Shown here: one piece after another, positions 1-7,931 of the stretch
How positions within the stretch are numbered: position 1 is the stretch's first letter
Layout of the letters: every line of letters starts with the position of its first letter
NCBI RefSeq assembly: GCF_023715525.1
Contig: NZ_JAMBOG010000009.1
Coordinates: 62,001-126,000 of the forward strand
Direction: 5' to 3'
Length of the DNA: 64,000 bases
From: Kocuria rosea
Lineage (GTDB): Bacteria > Actinomycetota > Actinomycetes > Actinomycetales > Micrococcaceae
The notes under the pieces: generated by a model
Seen by the model: only the letters and a program-made list of their open reading frames with translations
What the model was told of the DNA's origin: nothing
The model's database searches: none
Program-made: the position numbers and the translations under genes

Positions 1-771
1 CGAGTAGTGGGTGTGCTCCACGAGCTTCGCCTGGGATGTGGTCCCGGAGGTGAAGTAGAGCAGCAGCGGGTCGTGGGAGCTCGTGGGCGCGTCCGGGACG
101 AACTGCGCGGGCGAGGCGGCCGCGTCGGCGTAGGCGTGCACGGGACGGTCCAGCCGCTCCCCCACCGCGGCGGCCTCCTCCTCGGCGCCGACGACGACGA
201 GCCCGTAGTCCCCGTCCACGGAGGCGAACTTGGGCGCGTTCTGCGCGTCGGTGACGACCCAGGAGACCTTGCCGCGCTGCACCCGGTCCGCCAGGTCCGC
301 GGGGGGCATCATCACGGCGGTGGGGATCACGGGCGCGCCGAGCTTCATGCCGGCGAGCTGCGTCTCCCACAGCTCCAGCTGGTTGCCTAGCATCAGCAGG
401 ATGCGGTTTCCACGCCGGACGCCCATGCCCCGCAGCCAGTTGGCCGTGCGCGCGGACGACGCGGAGAGCTCTCGGAAGGTGCGCCGGAGCTCGGTGCCGT
501 CCTGGTCCACGATCCACAGTGCGTCCCGGGCGCCGCGCTCGGGGTCCGCGGCGATGTGGTCGAACCAGTCCAGGGCGTAGTTGAACTGCTCCATCCGGGG
601 CCAGCGGAACTCCTCCCGCGCCCGGTCGTAGTCCTCGCGCAGCTCCAGGAGCCGGTCGCGGACCGCCTCGTACTGCCGGGAGACGTCCTGCTCGGGGACG
701 TCCGCCTCGGACCCGCCCTGCTGCGGGACGCCGGCGGCGGACGCCGCGCTCGTGGGGACCGGCTCGACCAT
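1..771 (-). CDS. AMP-forming acyl-CoA synthetase (C-terminal part outside window)
   Basis: The first 257 codons of an adenylate-forming enzyme that would activate a carboxylic acid with ATP and load it on CoA. The adenylation P-loop is visible near the cut end as YFTSGTTSQAK, and the preceding region (LLMLGNQLELWETQLAGMKLGAPVIP) is typical of the large N-terminal domain of acetyl/medium-chain acyl-CoA synthetases. The ATG at 771 follows a good ribosome site (AAAGAGG). The catalytic C-terminal lid lies beyond the window, so substrate preference cannot be judged. It is transcribed divergently from the MFS gene. Family assignment is firm; chain length is unknown. Confidence 0.85.
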   Translation of the reverse strand, partial: MVEPVPTSAASAAGVPQQGGSEADVPEQDVSRQYEAVRDRLLELREDYDRAREEFRWPRMEQFNYALDWFDHIAADPERGARDALWIVDQDGTELRRTFRELSASSARTANWLRGMGVRRGNRILLMLGNQLELWETQLAGMKLGAPVIPTAVMMPPADLADRVQRGKVSWVVTDAQNAPKFASVDGDYGLVVVGAEEEAAAVGERLDRPVHAYADAAASPAQFVPDAPTSSHDPLLLYFTSGTTSQAKLVEHTHYS

Positions 772-843
772 CGGGGACCTCTTTCTCCGCGTTCTGCGCT
801 TGCTCCGCTTCCGGGCGGACCCGTCCGGCCGGCTCTCCCGTGC

Positions 844-849
844 AGTCTA
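844..849 (-). promoter_or_regulatory. -10 box for acyl-CoA synthetase
   Basis: TAGACT on the minus strand, giving a leader of roughly 65 nt before the ATG at 771. No clear -35 is seen, which is common in this genome. Confidence 0.4.
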
Positions 850-936
850 GTGCCGCGGCCGCCGGCGCCCCGGGGGGCTCCCGGCTCTGCGAGGATGGAG
901 CCCCACCCCGGTCCCGTGAGGAGTTCCCGCCCCGCC

Positions 937-2481
937 ATGACGTCCCGAGCCCCCGACGCCCCCGTCCGAGCCGGCGCCCGCGAGTGGGGCGCTCTGGTGG
1001 TCCTGATGCTTCCGGTGCTGCTCATCTCCGTGGACAACACGGTGCTGAACTTCGCCCTGCCGCAGATCTCCCGGGAGCTGCGGCCCACCGGCCGTCAGCT
1101 GCTGTGGACGGTCGACGCCTATCCTCTGGTCCTGGCCGGGCTGCTCGTGCCCATGGGCGCGTTCGGGGACCGGGTGGGCCGGCGCCGGCTGCTGCTGGTC
1201 GGCAGCACTGGGTTCGCGGTGGTCTCCGCCCTCGCCGCGTTCGCCCCCTCCGGGGCGGCGCTCGTGGCCGCCCGGGCCCTGCTGGGGGTCTTCGGGGCGA
1301 TGCTCATGCCGACGACCCTGTCCCTGATCCGCAACATCTTCGCCGAGCCCGTGCAGCGGCGCACCGCCATCGCCGTGTGGGCCACCGGCTTCTCCGCGGG
1401 CGGTGCGCTGGGCCCGATCGTGGGCGGGTTCCTGCTGGAGCACTTCTGGTGGGGGTCGGTGTTCCTCATCGCCGTGCCCGTCCTCGTGCCGCTGCTCGTG
1501 CTGGCCCCGGTCCTCGTGCCCGAGTCCCGCGACCCCCGGCCCGGGCCGGTGGACCTGGCGAGCGCGGCCCTGATCATGGGCGCCGTCGTGGCGCTGCTGT
1601 GGACCCTCAAGAGCCTCGGCTCCGAGGGCCCCTCGGCCGTCGCCGCGGCCGCGGCCCTCGCCGCCGCCGCGGCGGGGACGCTGTTCGTGCGCCGCCAGCT
1701 GCGCCGGCCCGTGCCCATGCTGGACATGCGCCTGTTCCGCCGCCGGGCCTTCACCGGGGGCCTGCTCAACAACCTCGTGGCGTCCACCGTGTACATCGGC
1801 TTCCTGTTCTTCGTCTCGCAGCACCTCCAGCTGGTGGAGGGGATGGCCCCGATGCGGGCCGGCCTCGCCCTGCTGCCGGGCGCCGCGGTGACGGTCGTCT
1901 CGGGCCTGCTCGTGGTGCGGGTGGCCCGCCGCGTGCCGCCGGCGCTCGTGGTGGGCGGAGGCCTGCTCGTGATGACCGCCGGCTTCCTGCTGGTGGCCCT
2001 CGGGGACCTGCGCGGCGGGACCCTGCTGGTGGTGGCCCTCATGGTCGTGGGCCTGGGCTCCGGGGCGGCCCAGACGCTCGCCGGGGACCTCGTGCTCTCC
2101 CAGGTCGAGCCCGAGCGGGCGGGAGCGGCGTCGGCGATCTCCGAGACCGCCTTCGAGCTGGGCGCCGCCCTCGGCGTGGCCGTCCTGGGCACGGCCGTCA
2201 CCGCCACCTACACCCGGGCGCTCACCGTGCCGCCGGGCCTGTCCCCGGAGCAGGCCGCGACCGCGTCGGAGACCCTTGGCGGCGCCGTGGACGTGGCCGG
2301 GACCCTCGGGCCGGCGCCGGCCGGCGAGCTGCTCGCCGCGGCGGTGGGGGCCTTCCAGACCGGCGTGCACGTGTCCGCCGCGATCGCCGCGGCGCTGCTG
2401 GCCGGCACGGCCGTCGTCGTCGCCCTGCTCCTGCGGCGGGTGCACGGGGCGCCGGGGCCGCGGGACGCGGCGCGGCCGTAA
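937..2481 (+). CDS. MFS exporter, DHA2-like (14 TM)
   Basis: A 514-residue proton-driven efflux protein of the major facilitator superfamily. Residues 31-42 (SVDNTVLNFALP) are the acidic first-helix motif of the DHA2 (QacA/SmvA-type) drug exporters, and GAFGDRVGRRR (about 74-84) is MFS motif A between helices 2 and 3. Length and hydrophobic segments fit 14 helices. In-frame starts also exist at 895 (ATG) and 916 (GTG); 937 was chosen because AGGAG lies 13 nt upstream and residues before it look non-conserved. The gene stands alone; substrate is unknown but quaternary cations or drugs are typical of the family. Confidence 0.88.
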   Translation: MTSRAPDAPVRAGAREWGALVVLMLPVLLISVDNTVLNFALPQISRELRPTGRQLLWTVDAYPLVLAGLLVPMGAFGDRVGRRRLLLVGSTGFAVVSALAAFAPSGAALVAARALLGVFGAMLMPTTLSLIRNIFAEPVQRRTAIAVWATGFSAGGALGPIVGGFLLEHFWWGSVFLIAVPVLVPLLVLAPVLVPESRDPRPGPVDLASAALIMGAVVALLWTLKSLGSEGPSAVAAAAALAAAAAGTLFVRRQLRRPVPMLDMRLFRRRAFTGGLLNNLVASTVYIGFLFFVSQHLQLVEGMAPMRAGLALLPGAAVTVVSGLLVVRVARRVPPALVVGGGLLVMTAGFLLVALGDLRGGTLLVVALMVVGLGSGAAQTLAGDLVLSQVEPERAGAASAISETAFELGAALGVAVLGTAVTATYTRALTVPPGLSPEQAATASETLGGAVDVAGTLGPAPAGELLAAAVGAFQTGVHVSAAIAAALLAGTAVVVALLLRRVHGAPGPRDAARP

Positions 2482-2581
2482 TGTCCGTCCTCGTGGGAGG
2501 GGTGTTCCCCCGTGCGGCGCGCAGGAGCACAATGGCAACTGCCCGGCGCTGGAGACGACCGACGAGACAGGACGTGAGGAC

Positions 2582-3904
2582 ATGATCGATCCGAGCCGTT
2601 CCCGACCGACCGAGCGGCGACGGGCGCCGGCCCCGCCGCCCGAGACCACGGGGCGCTGGGTGGTGGTCTTCGACGCCGACCTGCCGGACCCCGAGCCCCT
2701 GCTCCGCGAGGCCGGGCTGACGCGCGTGGCCACCGACGGGCAGGCGCTCGCGGGTCCGGAGGGCCTGCCCGCGGACGTCGACGCCCTCGTCTTCCCCGTC
2801 CTGAAGGTCGCGGTGGTGACCGGCGACCAGGAGCGGCTGGCCCGCCTGCAGGCGCCCGGGCAGGGGGCCGCACGGGTGCTCTCCGTGGCCCCCGAGCTCG
2901 TCCACCGCGTCCGCGCGGAGGTGCCGGGCGGGTGGGCCGAGTACCTGGAGGGCTACCGCGACGGCGTCGTGGACCTCAGCGACCGGCTCATCTCCCGCGG
3001 GGCCCCCGAGGAGGAGCCGTCCCCGACCCCGCAGCTGCCGCCGTGGTTCCGGGACGACGACGCGTCCACCTGGGGGCTCAAGGCCGTGCAGGCCACCACG
3101 TCGCCCGTCTCGGGAGCCGGCGTGCGGGTGGCGGTGCTGGACACCGGGTTCGACCTCGGGCACCCCGACTTCGCGGGCCGCAACGTGACGACGCAGTCGT
3201 TCATCCCCGGCGAGAGCGCCCAGGACGGCCACGGGCACGGCACCCACTGCATCGGCACCGCGTGCGGCCCCCTGGCTCCCGGCGAGGGCCGCCGCTACGG
3301 GGTCGCCCACGGCGCCGAGGTGTTCGCCGGGAAGGTGCTCAGCAACGAGGGCTCGGGCACCGACGCCCAGGTGCTGGCGGGCATCGAGTGGGCCCTGCAG
3401 AACGGGTGCGCGGTGATTTCGATGTCCCTGGGCGCCGACGTCACGGAGGTCTCCCCCACCTACACCGCCGTGGGCCTGCGGGCCCTCGAGCAGGGGGCGC
3501 TCATCGTGGCCGCGGCCGGCAACAACGCCGACCGGGCGAACGGGAACTTCGGCTTCGTGGGCGCGCCCGCCAACAGCCCCTACATCATGGCCGTGGGGGC
3601 GCTCAACCAGCAGCTCGACGTCACGTTCTTCTCCGCCCGCAGCCTCCCCGTGCGGGGCGGGCACGTGGACGTCGCCGCCCCCGGGCTGCAGGTGTACTCC
3701 TCCTGGCCCATGCCGCAGCGCTACGACGTGATCAGCGGCACCAGCATGGCCACCCCGCACGTGGCGGGGGTCGCCGCCCTGTGGGCCGAGGCCACCGGCC
3801 TGCGCGGCCGCGAGCTGTGGTCCTCGCTCGTGCAGGAGTCGCACCGGCTGCTCTCGCCGTCCGCGGACGTCGGGTCGGGCCTGACCCTGGCGCCGCAACA
3901 GTGA
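2582..3904 (+). CDS. Subtilisin-like serine protease (S8), apparently cytoplasmic
   Basis: A 440-residue peptidase S8 with the complete catalytic set: Asp187 in VAVLDTGFDLGHPDF, His222 in GHGTHCIGT, oxyanion Asn314 in AAAGNN and Ser388 in SGTSMATPHVAG. There is no signal peptide or membrane anchor; the N-terminus is charged (MIDPSRSRPTERRR). Residues about 25-155 form an extra domain that does not read like a normal propeptide. The start ATG has GTGAGGA upstream. The next gene begins inside its stop codon (GTGA), so the two are translationally coupled. Subtilases usually need an I9 propeptide to fold; here a similar domain seems to be the separate downstream product. Protease assignment is certain, role unknown. 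Confidence 0.92.
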   Translation: MIDPSRSRPTERRRAPAPPPETTGRWVVVFDADLPDPEPLLREAGLTRVATDGQALAGPEGLPADVDALVFPVLKVAVVTGDQERLARLQAPGQGAARVLSVAPELVHRVRAEVPGGWAEYLEGYRDGVVDLSDRLISRGAPEEEPSPTPQLPPWFRDDDASTWGLKAVQATTSPVSGAGVRVAVLDTGFDLGHPDFAGRNVTTQSFIPGESAQDGHGHGTHCIGTACGPLAPGEGRRYGVAHGAEVFAGKVLSNEGSGTDAQVLAGIEWALQNGCAVISMSLGADVTEVSPTYTAVGLRALEQGALIVAAAGNNADRANGNFGFVGAPANSPYIMAVGALNQQLDVTFFSARSLPVRGGHVDVAAPGLQVYSSWPMPQRYDVISGTSMATPHVAGVAALWAEATGLRGRELWSSLVQESHRLLSPSADVGSGLTLAPQQ

Positions 3905-4173
3905 GCGCCGCGTCCGGCGGGCAGGCCCGGCGGGCCGGTGCGGTGCGCGTGACGGTCGTGGTGGACGAGGAGCACCGCCCCGGCCTCGCGCAGCTCTGCG
4001 ACAGGCTGCGGGCGCAGGGCATGCAGGTGGAGCAGGTCCTCGAGCAGCTCGGCATGGTCACGGGCGAGGTGCCGGAGAACAGGCTGCCCTCCGTGCGCCG
4101 GATCGAGGGCGTCGTCTCGGTGGAGCCGCAGCACCGCCACCGGATCCCTCCGCCGGACGCGCCGGTGCAGTAG
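3901..4173 (+). CDS. Small I9 propeptide-like protein coupled to subtilase
   Basis: A 90-residue protein starting at the GTG that overlaps the subtilase stop by 4 nt. The core runs VRVTVVVDEEHRP, then a helix (LAQLCDRLRAQGM), a central strand (VTGEVPENRLPSVRRI) and the ending EGVVSVEPQHRHRI. This beta-alpha-beta order and the 'V.SVEP' close match the peptidase inhibitor I9 / subtilisin propeptide pattern (family knowledge). Inference: a stand-alone folding chaperone or inhibitor for the adjacent protease. No signal peptide is present, so both products should stay in the cytoplasm. Similar small proteins are sometimes mis-named ketohydroxyglutarate aldolase. Confidence 0.75.
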   Translation: MSAASGGQARRAGAVRVTVVVDEEHRPGLAQLCDRLRAQGMQVEQVLEQLGMVTGEVPENRLPSVRRIEGVVSVEPQHRHRIPPPDAPVQ

Positions 4174-4211
4174 GAGCCGGGCCCGGCCCGTCGCCGCCCG
4201 CGCCGCCCGGG

Positions 4212-4217
4212 TAAGCT
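4212..4217 (+). promoter_or_regulatory. -10 box for orphan pstS
   Basis: TAAGCT with a leader of about 70 nt to the ATG. A single GCTCACC (4230-4236) just downstream resembles one PHO-box unit, but no second unit at 11-nt phase is seen. Confidence 0.35.
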
Positions 4218-4293
4218 GGGCGACCGACCAGCTCACCTGCGGGCGGAGGATCTCCCTGCCGTCCGCGTCCCCGTCTGCGAGGAGAAACATCCC

Positions 4294-5436
4294 ATGACCG
4301 ACCCCCAGCGACCGCACCGGCGGAGCATGCCCGCCTGGTCGTGGCGCGCCGCCGTCGTGCCGGCCGTGGCCCTGCTGGCGCTGACCGGCTGCGGGTCCGA
4401 CTACCCCCTGGGCGCGGAGCAGGAGCGCGCGGCCCAGCAGGGCGGATCGGACCTGTCGGGAATCCTCACGGGCGTGGGCTCCTCCGCCCAGAACGCGGCC
4501 ATGCTTACCTGGCGCAGCGGGTTCGAGTCCCTGCACCCCGGCGCGCGGGTGCAGTACCTCTCCGCCGGCTCCGGCGCCGGCCGCAGCGCCCTGGTCGGGG
4601 GCGGCACGGACTTCGCGGGCTCGGACGCATACCTGGACGAGGAGGAGCAGGCCGAGGTGCGCGAGTACTGCGGCCCCAAGGGCGCGATCAACGTCCCCGT
4701 GTACATCTCCCCGATCAGCGTCGCCTTCAACCTGCCGGGGATCCAGACGCTCGACCTGGACGCCGCGACTATCGCGGGCATCTTCCGCAGCGAGATCACC
4801 CGCTGGGACGACCCGGCCATCGCCGCGCAGAACGAGGGCGTCGACCTGCCGGACCTGCCGATCACCCCCATCTCCCGCGCCGACGACTCGGGGACCACCG
4901 AGAACTTCACCGACTACCTGCACTCCGTGGCCCCGAAGGTGTGGACCGACGAGGAGGACGGCAGCTGGCCGGAGGGGCTGCCGACCGAGCGGGCGCAGGG
5001 CAACGCCGGCGTGGTCAGCCTCGCCGCCCGCACCCAGGGCGCCGTCACCTACGCCGACGACTCCCTCGTGGACGAGTCCATGGGCAAGGCGAAGGTCAAG
5101 GTCGGCTCCGAGTACGTGGCCGTCAGCGGCGAGGCCGCCGGCACCGCCGTGGGTGAGGCCAGCCGGGTCGAGGGCACCGCGGAGCACGACATCGCCCTCG
5201 AGCTCGACCGGGACCCGGACGCGGGCGGGGCCTACCCCGTGGTGCTCGTCTCGTACCACGTGTATTGCACCAGTTACGCGGACCCCGAGACCCTGGCGCT
5301 CGCCAAGGCCTTCGGCCACTACGTGGTGAGCGAGGAGGGCCAGCAGGCCGCTTCGGACGCCGTCAAGAGCGCGCCGCTGCCGGAGAACCTGACCATCGAG
5401 GCGCAGGCGGCGATCGACTCCATCAGCCTGCGCTGA
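4294..5436 (+). CDS. pstS: Phosphate-binding lipoprotein PstS, orphan copy
   Basis: A 380-residue periplasmic-type phosphate receptor of the ABC phosphate transporter. A charged N-terminus and hydrophobic stretch end in lipobox LTGC (Cys33), so it is lipid-anchored outside the membrane. Phosphate-site motifs include GSSAQNAAM, SAGSGAGRSALVGG, FAGSDAYL and ISRADDSGTTENF. Ribosome site GAGGAG precedes the ATG. It is clearly a paralogue of the pstS at 13691-14806 (same motifs throughout) but lies 8 kb away without pstCAB genes beside it. It may supply the same transporter with another affinity or expression pattern. Assignment is firm; the reason for two copies is inference. Confidence 0.93.
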   Translation: MTDPQRPHRRSMPAWSWRAAVVPAVALLALTGCGSDYPLGAEQERAAQQGGSDLSGILTGVGSSAQNAAMLTWRSGFESLHPGARVQYLSAGSGAGRSALVGGGTDFAGSDAYLDEEEQAEVREYCGPKGAINVPVYISPISVAFNLPGIQTLDLDAATIAGIFRSEITRWDDPAIAAQNEGVDLPDLPITPISRADDSGTTENFTDYLHSVAPKVWTDEEDGSWPEGLPTERAQGNAGVVSLAARTQGAVTYADDSLVDESMGKAKVKVGSEYVAVSGEAAGTAVGEASRVEGTAEHDIALELDRDPDAGGAYPVVLVSYHVYCTSYADPETLALAKAFGHYVVSEEGQQAASDAVKSAPLPENLTIEAQAAIDSISLR

Positions 5437-5439
5437 CCG

Positions 5440-5574
5440 TCACTCGATCTCCGCGGCGCCCCAGGCGATGGTCCCCAGGGGTTCCCGGTTCTTCTGCCGC
5501 TCGTGGGCGCACGACCAGCACCAGGGTCCGTAGATCGGCGGGGCACCGCAGCTGCAGAGCCGGATCCGGGCCAT
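5440..5574 (-). CDS. 44-aa Cys-rich protein, possible zinc ribbon
   Basis: A very small gene read on the minus strand: MARIRLCSCGAPPIYGPWCW followed by SCAHERQKNREPLGTIAWGA and AEIE. Cysteines 7, 9, 19 and 22 form a CxC...CxxC arrangement that could bind zinc. Nearly every codon ends in G or C, as in neighbouring real genes, and GGAG lies 9 nt before the ATG; an alternative in-frame ATG is at 5583. It ends 3 nt beyond the convergent pstS stop. I do not recognise the family; the metal site is inference. Confidence 0.55.
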   Translation of the reverse strand: MARIRLCSCGAPPIYGPWCWSCAHERQKNREPLGTIAWGAAEIE

Positions 5575-5703
5575 GGAACTCATCTCCAACGTGGACGGGG
5601 CGGGCAGGTGGTGGCCTGCCGGAAGGCAGCCCGCGCAGGGCCCTCACCCCTGTTACCGGCGCCGGGCCGTCCGTGGATGCACCGACGGGACACGAGAACG
5701 ACG

Positions 5704-5745
5704 AAACCCCCTCGGCCGCCGGGAACTCGGCGGCCGAGGGGGTTT
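5704..5745 (-). terminator. Terminator of tRNA-Lys
   Basis: A perfect 18-bp inverted repeat (arms 5704-5721 and 5728-5745) with a 6-nt loop, just downstream of the tRNA on its strand. The 3' arm ends in TTT and is followed by CGTCGTT, a weak U-rich tail. Confidence 0.8.
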
Positions 5746-5751
5746 CCCCGG

Positions 5752-5824
5752 TGGGCCCCGTGGGGCTCGAACCCACGACCCATGGATTAAAAGTCCACTG
5801 CTCTACCAACTGAGCTAGAGGCCC
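5752..5824 (-). tRNA. tRNA-Lys (anticodon TTT)
   Basis: A 73-nt gene that folds as a full cloverleaf: acceptor GGGCCTC/GGGGCCC (with G-U pairs), D-arm GCTCAGTTGGTAGAGC, anticodon arm GTGGA-CTTTTAA-TCCAT, and T-arm GTGGG-TTCGAGC-CCCAC. The anticodon TTT decodes AAA/AAG lysine. CCA is not encoded; A is followed by CCG. The upstream leader contains an imperfect hairpin and is presumably removed by RNase P. Confidence 0.97.
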
Positions 5825-5867
5825 GCGCTCCGCCGCACCACCCTCGGTGGCCTCCGGAGCGGGCACC

Positions 5868-5873
5868 ACTCTA
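5868..5873 (-). promoter_or_regulatory. -10 box of tRNA-Lys
   Basis: TAGAGT on the minus strand about 44 nt before the mature tRNA 5' end. Confidence 0.4.
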
Positions 5874-5956
5874 CCGCACGGGCCGGGCGGACCCCGGCCC
5901 GCCGAGCCCCGCGCCCCGGCCGCCCCGGGGCGGCCGGGGCGCACCCGGCCGGCGGC

Positions 5957-5962
5957 TAGGGT
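5957..5962 (+). promoter_or_regulatory. -10 box of glutaminase gene
   Basis: TAGGGT, placing transcription start near 5969 and leaving a leader of about 48 nt that contains GGAGG ahead of the GTG. The rest of 5875-6016 shows only GC-rich sequence. Confidence 0.45.
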
Positions 5963-6016
5963 GGGGGGACCCCCGACCGACGCCGTTCCCCACCCGACCC
6001 CGACCGGAGGACCCCC

Positions 6017-7888
6017 GTGGCCCAGCTGAGCACCGAGGCCGAAGCGCGCACCGACATCGACCTGTTCGGCCCCTCTGCCGTCACCGACTACCTTGCCCAG
6101 GTCGTCGAGGAGCTGCGCGGCGAGCGCGGCGGCGCCCCCAGCGAATCGATCCCCGCCTTGGCCGGGGCAGACCCGGAGCGCTTCGGGATCGTCATCGCGA
6201 CCGCCGACGGCCACGTCTACGAGGCCGGGGACGTCGGCGCCGAGTTCAGCCTCCAGTCCATCTCGAAGGCGTTCACGTACGCGCTGGCCCTCGAGGACCT
6301 CGGCGTCGAGGCCGTGCACGAGAAGATGGACGTGGAGCCCAGCGGGGACGCCTTCAACGAGATCTCCCTGCAGCCCGGCACCGGACGACCCGCGAACCCC
6401 ATGATCAACGCCGGCGCGATCGCCTCGACGTGGCTCGTGCCCGACGGCGACCGCGACCTGCGGCGCGACCGGATCCGCGAGACCTACTCGCGGTGCGCGG
6501 GCCGGGACCTGGCCATCAGCCCCGAGGTGTATGCCCAGGAGCACGACGCCGGGGACCGCAACCGGGCCCTCGGCTACCTCCTGGCCTCCGCGGGGATCAT
6601 CGAGGGGGACCCGGTGCAGGGCCTCGAGGACTACTTCGCCCAGTGCTCCGTGCTCGTCACCTGCCGCGATCTCGCCCTCATGGGCGCCACCCTGGCCAAC
6701 GGGGGCACCAACCCGGTCACCGGGGAGCGAATCTTCGACCCGCGGACGGTCTCCCGGACCCTGTCGGTGATGAGCTCCTGCGGGATGTACGACGACGCCG
6801 GCGAGTGGATGGTCCGGGTCGGGCTGCCCGCGAAGTCGGGGGTGGGCGGGGGCATCGTGGCGGTGCTGCCGGGACAGCTGGCCGTCGCCACGTTCTCCCC
6901 GGCCCTGGACCGGCACGGCAACAGCGTGCGCGGCGTGCTCGCGTGCGAACGGCTCTCCCAGGACCTCGACCTGCACTTCAGCCACACCGCGCGCGTGGCC
7001 CGCTCCACGGTCCGGGCGAGCTACCCGATAGACCAGTCCCCGTCGCTGGTGCGCCGCAACGCCGAGGCCGAGTCCGTGCTGGCCGAGCACGGCCGCGAGG
7101 CGGTCGTCGTCGAGCTTCAGGGCGACCTGCTGTTCACGGGCGCCGAGACGGCGATCCGCACGGTGCGGGACGTGGCCCTCGAGGCCCGCTACGTCGTCGT
7201 GGACCTGCGGCGGGTGGACGTGATCGCCGACTACGCCCTGCCCCTCCTGGCCCGCACCCGGGCCGAGCTGCAGGAGGCCGGCCGCACCGTGGTGGTGGTC
7301 TCCGGGGACCGCGGACTGGCCGGGACCTTCGAGGGCGAGCCGCCGCTGCAGGTGTTCCCCAGTCGTGCGGCGGCCGTCAAGTGGGTCGAGGACGCCCTGC
7401 TCGAGGAGCACGGCGGCCCCCGGTGCACCCCCGACCGGGTCGGGCCCGTGGAGTCCGAGCTGCTCTCCCGCCTGGAGCCCGACGACGCGCGTGCCCTCCG
7501 GGCGCGCACGGTCGAGCGGACGTGGAGGGCCGGGGAGAACATCCTGCGGGCGGGGCAGAATTTCGCGGGCATCCACCTGATCGTCAGCGGCGACGTGTCG
7601 ATGTCCCTGCGCACCCCCACGGGGGAGCGCGTCGAGCTGCAGATCCTGGGCCCCGGCATGAGCTTCGGCGAGCTGGCGCTGGGCTCCGGGGACAAGCAAC
7701 ACGTGACGCTGAGCGCGCTCGGCGACGTCACCGCGCGCGTGCTCGCCCCGGAGGTGCTCGCCGAGCTGGAGCGGGAGGACCCGGTGCTGGCGCTGCGGCT
7801 GTGGAAGGCGCTGGCCCGGGACGGCTACGAGCGCGCCGACCAGCAGTGGCGGGACGCGGCCGTCCACGCCTCGGCCACCGACTGGTGA
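6017..7888 (+). CDS. glsA: Glutaminase fused to STAS and cyclic-nucleotide-binding-like domains
   Basis: A 623-residue multidomain enzyme. Residues 1 to about 310 are a serine-dependent glutaminase (glutamine to glutamate plus ammonia): Ser81 and Lys84 in SLQSISKAF, Asn in NPMINAGAIA, RNRALGYLL, and the C-terminal Tyr/Gly loop SCGMYDDAGEW...KSGVGGGI. Residues about 350-450 are a STAS fold (VVVELQGDLLFTGAE...VVVDLRRVDVIADYALPLL) whose usual phosphorylatable Ser is not seen. Residues about 495-600 resemble a CRP-type cNMP domain (GENILRAGQNFAGIHLIVSG, FGELALGSG), but the Arg that contacts the nucleotide phosphate is missing. GTG start behind GGAGG. The extra domains probably regulate activity; whether they bind a ligand is unknown. 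Confidence 0.92.
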   Translation: MAQLSTEAEARTDIDLFGPSAVTDYLAQVVEELRGERGGAPSESIPALAGADPERFGIVIATADGHVYEAGDVGAEFSLQSISKAFTYALALEDLGVEAVHEKMDVEPSGDAFNEISLQPGTGRPANPMINAGAIASTWLVPDGDRDLRRDRIRETYSRCAGRDLAISPEVYAQEHDAGDRNRALGYLLASAGIIEGDPVQGLEDYFAQCSVLVTCRDLALMGATLANGGTNPVTGERIFDPRTVSRTLSVMSSCGMYDDAGEWMVRVGLPAKSGVGGGIVAVLPGQLAVATFSPALDRHGNSVRGVLACERLSQDLDLHFSHTARVARSTVRASYPIDQSPSLVRRNAEAESVLAEHGREAVVVELQGDLLFTGAETAIRTVRDVALEARYVVVDLRRVDVIADYALPLLARTRAELQEAGRTVVVVSGDRGLAGTFEGEPPLQVFPSRAAAVKWVEDALLEEHGGPRCTPDRVGPVESELLSRLEPDDARALRARTVERTWRAGENILRAGQNFAGIHLIVSGDVSMSLRTPTGERVELQILGPGMSFGELALGSGDKQHVTLSALGDVTARVLAPEVLAELEREDPVLALRLWKALARDGYERADQQWRDAAVHASATDW

Positions 7889-7919
7889 GCGCTCCGTGGC
7901 CGGGCCACGCCTCCGGCCG

Positions 7920-7925
7920 TACGCT
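7920..7925 (+). promoter_or_regulatory. -10 box, leaderless start at 7932
   Basis: TACGCT followed by 6 nt and then the ATG; no ribosome site precedes the gene, so the mRNA probably starts at the ATG. Confidence 0.6.
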
Positions 7926-7931
7926 GGACGC

